Shown here in pieces: positions 55,482-63,940 of a DNA stretch of 64,000 bases; positions within the stretch are counted from its first letter, which is position 1, and the number at the start of each line of letters is the position of its first letter. The stretch covers positions 26,862 through 90,861 of the forward strand of contig CANLAE010000010.1 in the NCBI GenBank assembly GCA_947488765.1. Reading direction: 5' to 3'. The notes beneath the pieces were generated by a model. That model worked only from the letters and a program-made list of their open reading frames with translations. It had not been told where the DNA came from and searched no databases. This stretch comes from Chitinophagaceae bacterium (GTDB lineage Bacteria > Bacteroidota > Bacteroidia > Chitinophagales > Chitinophagaceae). Both the position numbers and the translations under genes were made by a program.

Positions 55482-56633
55482 TTATACAAATAACTTGCTA
55501 TAAGAAGTTAGTAAATTTGATTGGTTATAAAAGTATTCTTTTGCTAATATATGTGCATTGGTACAATATTGCGTCCATAAAATGCCATCCATGAATGCCA
55601 ATTGATCTAATAAAACAGGAATCTGTTTTGGGTCATCAATATCTACATTCCATCCCGATTTTTTTTGTTGTAAATTAGTCCAAGGAGTAAAAAAACTAGT
55701 AATAATTGGTCTACCCACACTCAAACTCTCAAATAAAGCGTGTCCAAAATTTTCTCCTTTGGTCAATAAAATAAGTGCATCATATTTTGAGATGGTAGTT
55801 TGTACCAAACTTGGCTGTAAATCTCCTTTGTATTCAACCACAACATTACTGGGCAATTGCTTCATCTCTTCAATACAAGTATTCCAATAATCTGCATCTT
55901 TAACAGGACCATAAATATCTACAACAATCAACTGATTGCAACTTTTACAAATTTGTATTAGCTGTTTGATATTTTTAACCGGAGTAATTAATGACAAATG
56001 AATCAGCCTTAATACTCCAGCCTGCTTTGTTGGTGCAGTAATAAATTGCAAGGGTACTTTTGGTACATTTCCAATTATTTCAATTTTACAATTCTTACCA
56101 AAATATTTGATGATTGCATCAGATTCAGATTTTGCTGCAGCATGCCAATAACAACCCAACAATAACTTTGATTTTCGAAGTAAAAACAAGTAAATCATTT
56201 TTTTAAATGACTTTACTGCCAATGACCCATGCTGCAACACTCCTCTTGGACTAATTATTAATTTCTGTGATGCAGCAAACAATTTATTTTTATTCAATAA
56301 CGGAAATAAAAAAAAGCGATACGAATACATACAATTAAAAAAAATGTAGTCGGCAGATATTTCTTTTAATCTTTGATGATAATTTATATAATCAATTTTT
56401 TTTTCGGCATAAAAAACATTGACCGTATTTTCCTCCAGCTTCAATTCATTCCAGCTGTTTAACTGAATATTTTTATAGGGCTCAATATCACCCACATCAA
56501 AAGCACTGGTTACAACAAAAAATTGATACTCATTCCCAAGTGTGACAATTAAATTAGCCAAAGATTGAACAGGTCCCCCTGCCCTAAAACCAGGCAAAAA
56601 ATAATCGTAAAATATGAGAATTTTTTTTTTGAT
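55482..56633 (-). CDS. Glycosyltransferase family 4, start codon problem
   Basis: The region encodes a GT-B transferase with the nucleotide-sugar site GHALFESLSVGRPIITSF. The conserved N-terminus of this subgroup, KKKILIFYDYFLPGFRAGG, is encoded by bases 56630 down to about 56574, but the first codon that could act as a normal start is a TTG at 56595-56597, which would begin in the middle of this segment. Upstream of the conserved region there is an in-frame stop 3 codons before an ATC at 56631-56633 and an A10 tract; no ATG is available in any frame. I therefore extend the gene to the ATC as a putative non-canonical start; the shorter TTG form is 371 residues. Confidence 0.65.
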   Translation of the reverse strand: MKKKILIFYDYFLPGFRAGGPVQSLANLIVTLGNEYQFFVVTSAFDVGDIEPYKNIQLNSWNELKLEENTVNVFYAEKKIDYINYHQRLKEISADYIFFNCMYSYRFFLFPLLNKNKLFAASQKLIISPRGVLQHGSLAVKSFKKMIYLFLLRKSKLLLGCYWHAAAKSESDAIIKYFGKNCKIEIIGNVPKVPLQFITAPTKQAGVLRLIHLSLITPVKNIKQLIQICKSCNQLIVVDIYGPVKDADYWNTCIEEMKQLPSNVVVEYKGDLQPSLVQTTISKYDALILLTKGENFGHALFESLSVGRPIITSFFTPWTNLQQKKSGWNVDIDDPKQIPVLLDQLAFMDGILWTQYCTNAHILAKEYFYNQSNLLTSYSKLFV

Positions 56634-56684
56634 AAATAACTTTTATAATGGATACACTAAATTCATGAAAACATTTACCCTAAA

Positions 56685-57686
56685 TCATTCAGCCAACATC
56701 TTATCATACAGCTCTACATAATTATCAGCTACTTTTTGTGCATCAAACCGCTTACAATTTTGCAAGCCATTTGCTACCAAAGTATCTCTGTAATGCTTAT
56801 CCTGAATGATTTTTAATATTCCAGATCTGATGAATTCTATATCATAAGGATCTACCAAATGTGCTGCATTTCCTGCAACATCGGGCATAGATAATAAATT
56901 ACTTGTAACTACAGGCCTGCCTGTTGCATTTGCTTCAATGATTGGCATTCCGAAACCTTCGTAGGTTGATACAAAACTCAACATATCACAATCGATATAT
57001 TGTTGTATGATTGCTTCTTGTGAAAGATTAGTGTAATTAACATACACAATTTTATTTTTTTCTAACCGATATATCAAATCTTGCGATAAAATTCCAATAA
57101 TATTCAGCCGGCAGGGTATATCCTTAATTGCTTCTATTAGCCGTTCTAAATTTTTATTGTAAGTGGTTCCTACTAGAAGAATTTGAGGACAGGATTCATT
57201 AAAATCACTCGGTACATATTTATACCCGTCGTCAATTGCATTGGGAATTACATAAATATTTTGCTCCGGATAATTTGTAAACTTAAGTAACTCATTCTTG
57301 GTTGCTTCTGAAACCACTGTAACATACTTACAATATTTCAAAGGAAGTGTAAACCAAAAATATTTTAGCAACAAGTATTTTAAGCCCTTTGAGTTTTCTA
57401 AAAGTAAACAATCATGTACTGTCAATAACGTATTTTTTTTTGGCAATCCAATTGCTGCAAAATGAATATCCCCCGTTATGTGATTAATCTGTCCCTGATT
57501 TTTTTTTGCCTCTATAACAATTCGTATTCTTGGAAAAATGCCCTTACTGAAACAAGTAAATTCATACATCAATCCCAATAGCCTGTTGGGCATTTTGTGC
57601 CGCACGTCTTTAAAAATAGCTTCAATACTCCTGTGAAAAGGAAGTGGTTTTCGCTGAAAAAAAACAACCTTAATTTTTTGATCCAT
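56685..57686 (-). CDS. Glycosyltransferase family 4
   Basis: This 333-residue GT-B enzyme has an N-terminal FQRKPLPFHRSIEAIFKDV and the C-terminal signature STYEGFGMPIIEANATGRPVVTS with its E-x7-E site. It would add one sugar to the repeat unit. It overlaps the 3' end of the transglutaminase-like gene by 17 bases, which suggests the two are translationally coupled. Donor sugar is unknown. Confidence 0.9.
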   Translation of the reverse strand: MDQKIKVVFFQRKPLPFHRSIEAIFKDVRHKMPNRLLGLMYEFTCFSKGIFPRIRIVIEAKKNQGQINHITGDIHFAAIGLPKKNTLLTVHDCLLLENSKGLKYLLLKYFWFTLPLKYCKYVTVVSEATKNELLKFTNYPEQNIYVIPNAIDDGYKYVPSDFNESCPQILLVGTTYNKNLERLIEAIKDIPCRLNIIGILSQDLIYRLEKNKIVYVNYTNLSQEAIIQQYIDCDMLSFVSTYEGFGMPIIEANATGRPVVTSNLLSMPDVAGNAAHLVDPYDIEFIRSGILKIIQDKHYRDTLVANGLQNCKRFDAQKVADNYVELYDKMLAE

Positions 57687-58482
57687 TCGGCAACACTTTC
57701 CACTTTTGATAGATAAGCCAAAAAGTAAACGATGTTAATAAAATATAAAACGCAGTTCCTATCAAAAATAAAATATGATGTATCCTCAAAACATTTGGGC
57801 GGATCGATATTTCATCTGCTTTCCCTTTGCCCATAGTTATATCCAGTACTTTTTTTACTAAGGGCAAAATCACCGGAATCTTATTCCAGTTGGTGTAACG
57901 TATCCCTTCATATTTGTATACCGAATCATAATTCGGAGGCGTTTGATTTTTAAAATATGCCCAGTTATTGTGTACTTCTTTAAAACTTGCAAGGCTTCCA
58001 TCCGGATTTTTAAAATATAAATTATAAAGTGGGTCAACAACAACCCATTTATTATTAATTTTTGTTTCCACTACAATATGCGCTCCAAATGTATTATTCG
58101 CCATCATCTGTCCGATACGTACCTCACAGGCATTGGCTTTCAAAATTCTTGCCAGTACTTTGGCATTACTGCCACAGGATCCTTTAGCTGCCATTAAATC
58201 TTTTCTGACAGACTGAAAATAATTGCCATCGGTAATTGTTGCAATTTGTGCATTTTGAAAAATATTTTGACGTTCATGCAACAACTCATGGGTCATTCTT
58301 ACAGCATGAACCAAGAATGTGTCTTTATTTTCCGTTTGTAAAACTGATTTTACATTTGTTGTAATCGCAGTAAATAAGTCTCGCTCATACAAATCCTCTG
58401 CTCTAAAAAAATACAGGGTTGTAAGCAATGAACCATTGAGAAATAACAGTAAATATAAATTAGTAACAATTTTTTTTATCAT
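57670..58482 (-). CDS. Membrane-tethered transglutaminase-like protein in the polysaccharide locus
   Basis: With the ATG at 58480-58482 the protein is 270 residues. It has a hydrophobic N-terminal segment (about 6-26) and a C-terminal one (about 230-250), so the middle part probably faces the periplasm. That part has the transglutaminase-like cysteine-protease layout: C103 in KGSCGSNAKVL, H135 in FGAHIVVE and D150 in WVVVDPLYN. The frame continues 44 codons further upstream into the asnB 3' end, but that version would put a long polar tail before the membrane segment. No close functional relative is known to me; it may process a protein or polysaccharide of this locus. asnB lies upstream and a GT overlaps downstream. 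Confidence 0.8.
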   Translation of the reverse strand: MIKKIVTNLYLLLFLNGSLLTTLYFFRAEDLYERDLFTAITTNVKSVLQTENKDTFLVHAVRMTHELLHERQNIFQNAQIATITDGNYFQSVRKDLMAAKGSCGSNAKVLARILKANACEVRIGQMMANNTFGAHIVVETKINNKWVVVDPLYNLYFKNPDGSLASFKEVHNNWAYFKNQTPPNYDSVYKYEGIRYTNWNKIPVILPLVKKVLDITMGKGKADEISIRPNVLRIHHILFLIGTAFYILLTSFTFWLIYQKWKVLPNGSKN

Positions 58483-58568
58483 ACGGCTTCCAGAGTAAAG
58501 TAGACTTTTTTGGGGAGCGAACTTAAGAAATTTTACAAAAAAACAATAACTATTTTTGGACTTACCTT

Positions 58569-60344
58569 TTATTGATATTGTTGGGTTAATGTATAGGTCC
58601 AATACCTGCTCCAATGGGTATTTCCATTGAACAATCCCCGGTACAATTCATTTGTTTTAACATCATCTGCAGCAATATTTAAACGCACATTCTTCATCCA
58701 ATTTTCAAAAGGAAATGTAAATCCTTGTTTAGGTCTGTCCCATATTGCACGGGGTAATTCATTTTCAAATGCTTTAATCAGCAAATGTTTTTTTTGTTTG
58801 TAATTGTACCTTATTTCAGGTGCAATTGCATATGCCAGTTCCATCAAATCTTTATCTAAAAATGGCACCCTTACTTCTACACTATGCCACATGCTCATGC
58901 AATCCGTATCCTTTAAAAGTTGGTTTTGCATATACCAGTCCGTTTCAAAATAACTTACTTTTTCTAAGGGATGAAAAGCATCAATATGATTGGGTAAAAC
59001 AAGTGAATGCAATAATTGATTGATTTCATATTCACTACAGTCCAATAACTGCGCCACTTGTGCCGGAATAAACAATCCTCTGTTAAACAAGTAACTACCC
59101 AAGGCTGTTTTGCATTGCAAAAAATTAATTTTCTTGCGTCTGTCATCCGGAAAAAGCTTTGCTGCTGCAAATAAAAAATGTGGCATTGTGCCAAGTATTT
59201 GCATCAGATTGGTTTTTGTAAAAGAAGGATACCCTCCAAATAATTCATCGGCGCCCAATCCGCTCAAAACAGCTTTCAACCCAGATTCTTTTGCATATTT
59301 ATTAATAAAATAAGCATTAATACCATCGCAACTTGGCTGATCCATTGCTTCTAAAATATCGGGCAAGGCATTTTTAAATTCATCCTCAGATACCAAATAC
59401 GAACGATGTTTGGCACCCGTTTTTGCAATAATAATATCCTGGTATTTTTTCTCAGAAAATTGGTCATTGTCAAATACTATGGACAATGTTTGCAAATTAT
59501 TTCCTACAACCGGCTTAGCCAATAAAGTAAGCAAACTGCTGTCAATTCCGCCGCTTAAAAAAAGCCCTATTGGTGCATCAGAAATCAGGTGACGCTCAAC
59601 TGCTTTGGTTAGTGTATCGCTTACTTTTTCTACAGCATCTGCTTCATTGTATATAGTATAGTTATAATTGGGTGTATAGAAACATTGTTTTTTAGTTTCC
59701 AAAGAAGGAAGGTTAATTTCTAAAAAAGTGCCCTTCTCTAAAGGTTGTACTCCTTTTAATGTTGTAATAGGTTCGGGCAGATGCCCAAACATTAAAAAAT
59801 ATTTTTTCCAGTCCTTATTTTCTTCCCAATCAGGTTTCAAGGCTTTAAAAGCCCTGATTTCGCTGGCAAAAATAAGTTGGTTGTTTTGTAAAGAATAGTA
59901 CAGCGGTTTAATACCGGCATGGTCTCGTGCTAATACAATTTTTTGATTGGCTTTGTCTAGAATTGCCAATGCAAACATGCCGTTGAACTTCTGAAAACAT
60001 GCGGTGCCCCATTCTTTGTAAGCATTTAAAATAACCTCTGTATCGGAAGTAGATTTGAAAGCATATTTTTTTTGCTCCAGTTCTTTTCTGATTTCCAAAA
60101 AATTATAGATCTCGCCATTATATATTACCATGAGTTGTTGGTCATGATCCATCATAGGTTGATGTCCTAACAGCGACAAATCAATTAACGATAGGCGACA
60201 ATGACCAAATGCCAAAGGCCACTGTTCATCTATGTAAATACCATTGTCATCCGGACCACCATGTTGCATTGCATTGGTCATTCGGTTGATTGCCTCCTCC
60301 GAGGGAGACACCTGAAAATCAATAATACCTGCTATTCTGCACAT
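58569..60344 (-). CDS. asnB: Asparagine synthase-type amidotransferase
   Basis: This 591-residue protein has the N-terminal glutaminase (Ntn) domain with catalytic Cys2 (MCRIAGI), then an ATP-pyrophosphatase domain with PP-loop SGGIDSS at residues 264-270. Free AsnB makes asparagine, but copies inside polysaccharide loci often amidate a uronic acid or another carboxyl group. The latter is inferred from context. It precedes the transglutaminase-like gene by 86 bases and follows the polymerase-like gene by 44 bases. Confidence 0.92.
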   Translation of the reverse strand: MCRIAGIIDFQVSPSEEAINRMTNAMQHGGPDDNGIYIDEQWPLAFGHCRLSLIDLSLLGHQPMMDHDQQLMVIYNGEIYNFLEIRKELEQKKYAFKSTSDTEVILNAYKEWGTACFQKFNGMFALAILDKANQKIVLARDHAGIKPLYYSLQNNQLIFASEIRAFKALKPDWEENKDWKKYFLMFGHLPEPITTLKGVQPLEKGTFLEINLPSLETKKQCFYTPNYNYTIYNEADAVEKVSDTLTKAVERHLISDAPIGLFLSGGIDSSLLTLLAKPVVGNNLQTLSIVFDNDQFSEKKYQDIIIAKTGAKHRSYLVSEDEFKNALPDILEAMDQPSCDGINAYFINKYAKESGLKAVLSGLGADELFGGYPSFTKTNLMQILGTMPHFLFAAAKLFPDDRRKKINFLQCKTALGSYLFNRGLFIPAQVAQLLDCSEYEINQLLHSLVLPNHIDAFHPLEKVSYFETDWYMQNQLLKDTDCMSMWHSVEVRVPFLDKDLMELAYAIAPEIRYNYKQKKHLLIKAFENELPRAIWDRPKQGFTFPFENWMKNVRLNIAADDVKTNELYRGLFNGNTHWSRYWTYTLTQQYQ

Positions 60345-60388
60345 AATACTTTACACCTTAAAATGCTGGAGGACCTTTACCAAGTGGC

Positions 60389-61762
60389 TCAGGAAAACTG
60401 TAATTTGTTTTTACTTTTGGCACTATCCAGTAAATACAGCACCACCAAAACGATAATGGTATTTTTAACCATGCCATTGATAATAATTAAAAAATCGGTC
60501 TCAGAAGTTAATACCAGCTCAAAAAATACTGGAAACAACAATAAAATAATGGGTTTTTTGAAAGAATATACCAAGATTTTTTTTTCTAAAAAGCCAATCA
60601 ACATACCATACAAAAAAATGACTATCGGGGCTCCCCATTTTCCAAAATTAACGTAACCCTCACCCAATAGCCCAATATTCATACTGGTGGATTCTGTTAA
60701 TTTTAAGTAAGTGTATTTTTTAATCTTTTCTTTCCCTCCGGCTTTTTCTTTCTCGGGATTTAAAAAACGGGGCACAATTGCATCTACACAGGAACGAAAA
60801 ATAGTTCCTCCCCCTGCAAAAGGTTCGGCATAAGGCACTTTTATCATTGTTGAAGATACCAACCAAGCCTGGTTGAGGCGATAAACAATAGGCAAGTAGA
60901 ATTCTTTGTCGGTAAAGGTTTTACCCAATGATGCCTCTGCAGCAGCAGAAATAAAATTATTCACCGAAGCATCTTGGGTACCTGCAGAAATCCCTTCTCG
61001 ATAGCTGGCTTTCGTATTTTGTAAATTGGCTAAAAATACCACTCCGGCAAATAGCATTACCAATAAAGCAACCCAATTCAGTCGAAAACCCTTGTCTCTG
61101 AATAAAAGCAATAGCATTATAGCAAAAAAAACAACATATACCGTGAATGTACCAAACATACTAGAACGTACCACAATCAATAATTGCAGCATAATTCCCA
61201 AAATTAAATATTTGTTGGTGAAGCTTTTTTTATACATGGCAATTGCAAAAAAGCCACAAGTTGCAAAGTTGGAGAGCACATGCGTTACCTGGTCAATTGC
61301 GGCAATATGCACTAGGTTTAGCAATGAGGATGCAAATCCTATTACAATCAGTAAATTAATATCTTGCAACCGTATGCTATTTTGTATATTATGTAAAAAA
61401 TAAAGCCACTGTGCTTGTGGCTTTTGTACCAGCTGATAACCCATGATCATTAACTGAGCTGCAATAAAGGCAAATGGTACATACGCTGCAATAGGTACCA
61501 CCAAATAAAAGGGGGTAGCGAGGGTTAAATTACTGCCTTCCAATAATTCTAAAATACTCAATGCAAATACATTGCTTACAAAAAATGAAATGGCAATGAT
61601 GGAACCTGTTGGAAATGCAAATGCAATTGTTTTTTTAAAATCTCTAATTAAAAAAATAAAAAAAGCAACCTCCAATACCAACCAATAAAAAAGATTAAAA
61701 TCTATGATGGTCAACAAAAATGAAGCCAACAAAATAATTATTTGTTCTTTGGAAATATTCAA
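60389..61762 (-). CDS. Wzy-like O-antigen/repeat-unit polymerase
   Basis: This 457-residue protein has about ten membrane-spanning stretches and a large loop. The C-terminal segment SMNIGLLGEGYVNFGKWGAPI matches the E-x-Y-x-N-F-G motif I recall from Wzy-type repeat-unit polymerases. The only start before the first span is TTG at 61760-61762; the upstream frame is open for six codons but has no ATG. It is the second polymerase-like gene of the locus, together with the EpsG-like gene at 46945. Confidence 0.75.
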   Translation of the reverse strand: MNISKEQIIILLASFLLTIIDFNLFYWLVLEVAFFIFLIRDFKKTIAFAFPTGSIIAISFFVSNVFALSILELLEGSNLTLATPFYLVVPIAAYVPFAFIAAQLMIMGYQLVQKPQAQWLYFLHNIQNSIRLQDINLLIVIGFASSLLNLVHIAAIDQVTHVLSNFATCGFFAIAMYKKSFTNKYLILGIMLQLLIVVRSSMFGTFTVYVVFFAIMLLLLFRDKGFRLNWVALLVMLFAGVVFLANLQNTKASYREGISAGTQDASVNNFISAAAEASLGKTFTDKEFYLPIVYRLNQAWLVSSTMIKVPYAEPFAGGGTIFRSCVDAIVPRFLNPEKEKAGGKEKIKKYTYLKLTESTSMNIGLLGEGYVNFGKWGAPIVIFLYGMLIGFLEKKILVYSFKKPIILLLFPVFFELVLTSETDFLIIINGMVKNTIIVLVVLYLLDSAKSKNKLQFS

Positions 61763-61838
61763 TATTGGGTATTTATTTATGAATCATTGAAACAAAAATA
61801 TTTATTATATATAAGTTACATAACTTGGATTAGCTATG

Positions 61839-62921
61839 CTATAAATCATTTAATATCTCTGTATAGATAGCTTCACAGCTATAAGAATAATAGAATGGAA
61901 CTTGATTTGTTTTATTTTCTTCCATAATAAAGAGATCCTTAAAACAAACTGCTTTCAAATTTTCAATCTTATTATTTTGTTGAAACTTTGCGGTAGAAAT
62001 CAAATCTTTACTATACCAAACATCTAAACCGCAAACCAAATACTCAAACACTTTATTTGGCACATTATAAACATAGTTGGGTATATGACCTGTATATAAA
62101 ACCACACCAATATCATAATTTGCCAGAATTGAAGGCAAATCAAAATAGTTGATTGGCTGTTTAATAGAGATGAAGGGCGATTTTAAAGCAGCAATCATTT
62201 CCATAACTTCTTTTTCAATATTATCTGAAAAAATATCAAAGTAATAAGCCCCTTTTTGTTGATTAACCCATTTTGCAAATACTTCAATGTAAGTACTCTT
62301 TATTCCTAAAGCACCTACATAAATTATTTTTGTGGAAGTTGTTTGTGCCCTATTTCTTTTATTTGCTTGAGCTAAATTCTGCCAATTTGCTGGTGGATAA
62401 TTTGGAAAAATATGACATTCAGATTGACTTAAAAATGGATAATCTTTTTGAAACAACTCCATTCTTTCTTTGTTGGTTTGGCTAATCCAGTTAGCGTTTT
62501 TTAATAAATATGCTTCATTTTTGAGTAAATATTTAACAAAGTAAGATGACTGATGCTTTTCTTCTGGCGAAACATATTCATGAAAATGTATAAAAATTGG
62601 AGTAGCCCTAAACAATCGTTTGTACCAATAAACAGGAAGAGAAGAATAAGTTTCGTAATAAATAATTTTCGTTGGTTTGTAAAAAAGTAATTGTAAAAAA
62701 GTTACCAAATTATAGTTGATATACGTACAATATCTTACAACTGCATTTTTAGAAAATGAACCTAGCCTGTATATGTTAAATTTAGAATTGAACCAATTAA
62801 TTTGGGAATTCGTTGTAAAAACTTTGCAACTGATATTCTTGATTTCCAAGTTATGAATAAAATTCATAATTGGAGGATACTTTTCTAAGGGTTGATAGTG
62901 TATAACAGCAATCTTTTTCAT
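61839..62921 (-). CDS. Glycosyltransferase, GT-B type
   Basis: This 360-residue protein begins MKKIAVIHYQPLEKYPPIMN and has a C-terminal half with VPNKVFEYLVCGLDVWYSKDL, the nucleotide-sugar-binding region of GT4-like enzymes, and an FHEYVSPEEK acceptor-side loop. No membrane span is evident. Its ATG overlaps the last base of the preceding gene's stop, so translation is probably coupled. Donor and linkage are unknown. Confidence 0.82.
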   Translation of the reverse strand: MKKIAVIHYQPLEKYPPIMNFIHNLEIKNISCKVFTTNSQINWFNSKFNIYRLGSFSKNAVVRYCTYINYNLVTFLQLLFYKPTKIIYYETYSSLPVYWYKRLFRATPIFIHFHEYVSPEEKHQSSYFVKYLLKNEAYLLKNANWISQTNKERMELFQKDYPFLSQSECHIFPNYPPANWQNLAQANKRNRAQTTSTKIIYVGALGIKSTYIEVFAKWVNQQKGAYYFDIFSDNIEKEVMEMIAALKSPFISIKQPINYFDLPSILANYDIGVVLYTGHIPNYVYNVPNKVFEYLVCGLDVWYSKDLISTAKFQQNNKIENLKAVCFKDLFIMEENKTNQVPFYYSYSCEAIYTEILNDL

Positions 62922-63940
62922 TATAAATTATCTAATGCACTATTCAATTGTGATACTCTATTTTGGTAAGTGTAATTTTCTAAAGAGATTTTTCTGCTAT
63001 TGTTCCTTATTAACTCTCTTTTTGTAGCATCGCAATTTAATAGGAAGTTAATTTTTTTTACACAGTCATCTATATTTTCGAATAAGACAACTTCAATATT
63101 ATCTTTAAAATATAAAGCATGATCTTTTGTTTTGGGAGCTAACATGATTCCGCCAACTCCAGGAATATCAAAACTTCTCATGTTATGTGAATCTAAATTA
63201 TGAATTCGCATTAGATTTAATTGTACGGCATATTTTCTTAAAGTCTTCCAAAAGTCGATACCATATACAGAAGGAAAAATTTTAATTATATTGGACTGAA
63301 TATATTTCCCCCAACCATTACCATACAGATCTATTGGTATGTTATATCTATTTAGCTTCTTAATAAAATTTACTCTTTCGCTATCAGGATTACCAACAAA
63401 GCAAACTCTAAGAATTTCTGGTTCAGCTATTATTTGGTCAAATTCCAAATCTTCTAATTCAAAGCCGAATGGTATTAACATTGAATGTAAATTTTTCAAC
63501 TTCAATTGTTGCACTATATCCTTGTCATAACTAACATACAAATCAAATAATGAAATACTATTGGTTAAATTTCTATTCCCACTTCCTTTTCCAGAGAATA
63601 TAAATGGATTATCTGGGTTGTAGTTAATAATCTTAATTTTTTGTTTTTTCAAAATTTTTAAAGTACTAGGTAAAACTTCCATTCCTTTAAATATAATTAT
63701 ATGACTTGGTTGAACTTCATTTACAAAGTTTAATAGCCCCTGTTGTATTTTTTTATAAATACTACTTAAGCCTAATCTAAAAATAATTTTATTGAAAATA
63801 CTTTTATTATAAAAATCTAGAAAAAGATCTTGTATTGGGTATATTTCCACCAAATTATCAAGATTAGTTAGGTGTTTTTTATAAATAATTTCTAATGCAG
63901 AAATATGACTCGAACCGACAATTAATATTTTTTTTTTCAT
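62921..63940 (-). CDS. CgeB-like glycosyltransferase
   Basis: This 339-residue protein resembles the CgeB/Glyco_trans_1_2 family: a DLYVSYDKDIVQQL segment in the first half and the C-terminal NMRSFDIPGVGGIMLAPKT motif. Such enzymes add sugars to surface structures. Its 5' end has an A10 tract immediately after the ATG (codons 2-4), which makes slippage possible. The TGA of a gene running off the right edge overlaps its start by the four bases ATGA. Confidence 0.82.
   Translation of the reverse strand: MKKKILIVGSSHISALEIIYKKHLTNLDNLVEIYPIQDLFLDFYNKSIFNKIIFRLGLSSIYKKIQQGLLNFVNEVQPSHIIIFKGMEVLPSTLKILKKQKIKIINYNPDNPFIFSGKGSGNRNLTNSISLFDLYVSYDKDIVQQLKLKNLHSMLIPFGFELEDLEFDQIIAEPEILRVCFVGNPDSERVNFIKKLNRYNIPIDLYGNGWGKYIQSNIIKIFPSVYGIDFWKTLRKYAVQLNLMRIHNLDSHNMRSFDIPGVGGIMLAPKTKDHALYFKDNIEVVLFENIDDCVKKINFLLNCDATKRELIRNNSRKISLENYTYQNRVSQLNSALDNL

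Noticed and set aside
61026..61403. 125-residue plus-strand ORF opposite the Wzy-like gene
   Set aside because: Antisense to membrane segments, which commonly produce long shadow frames.
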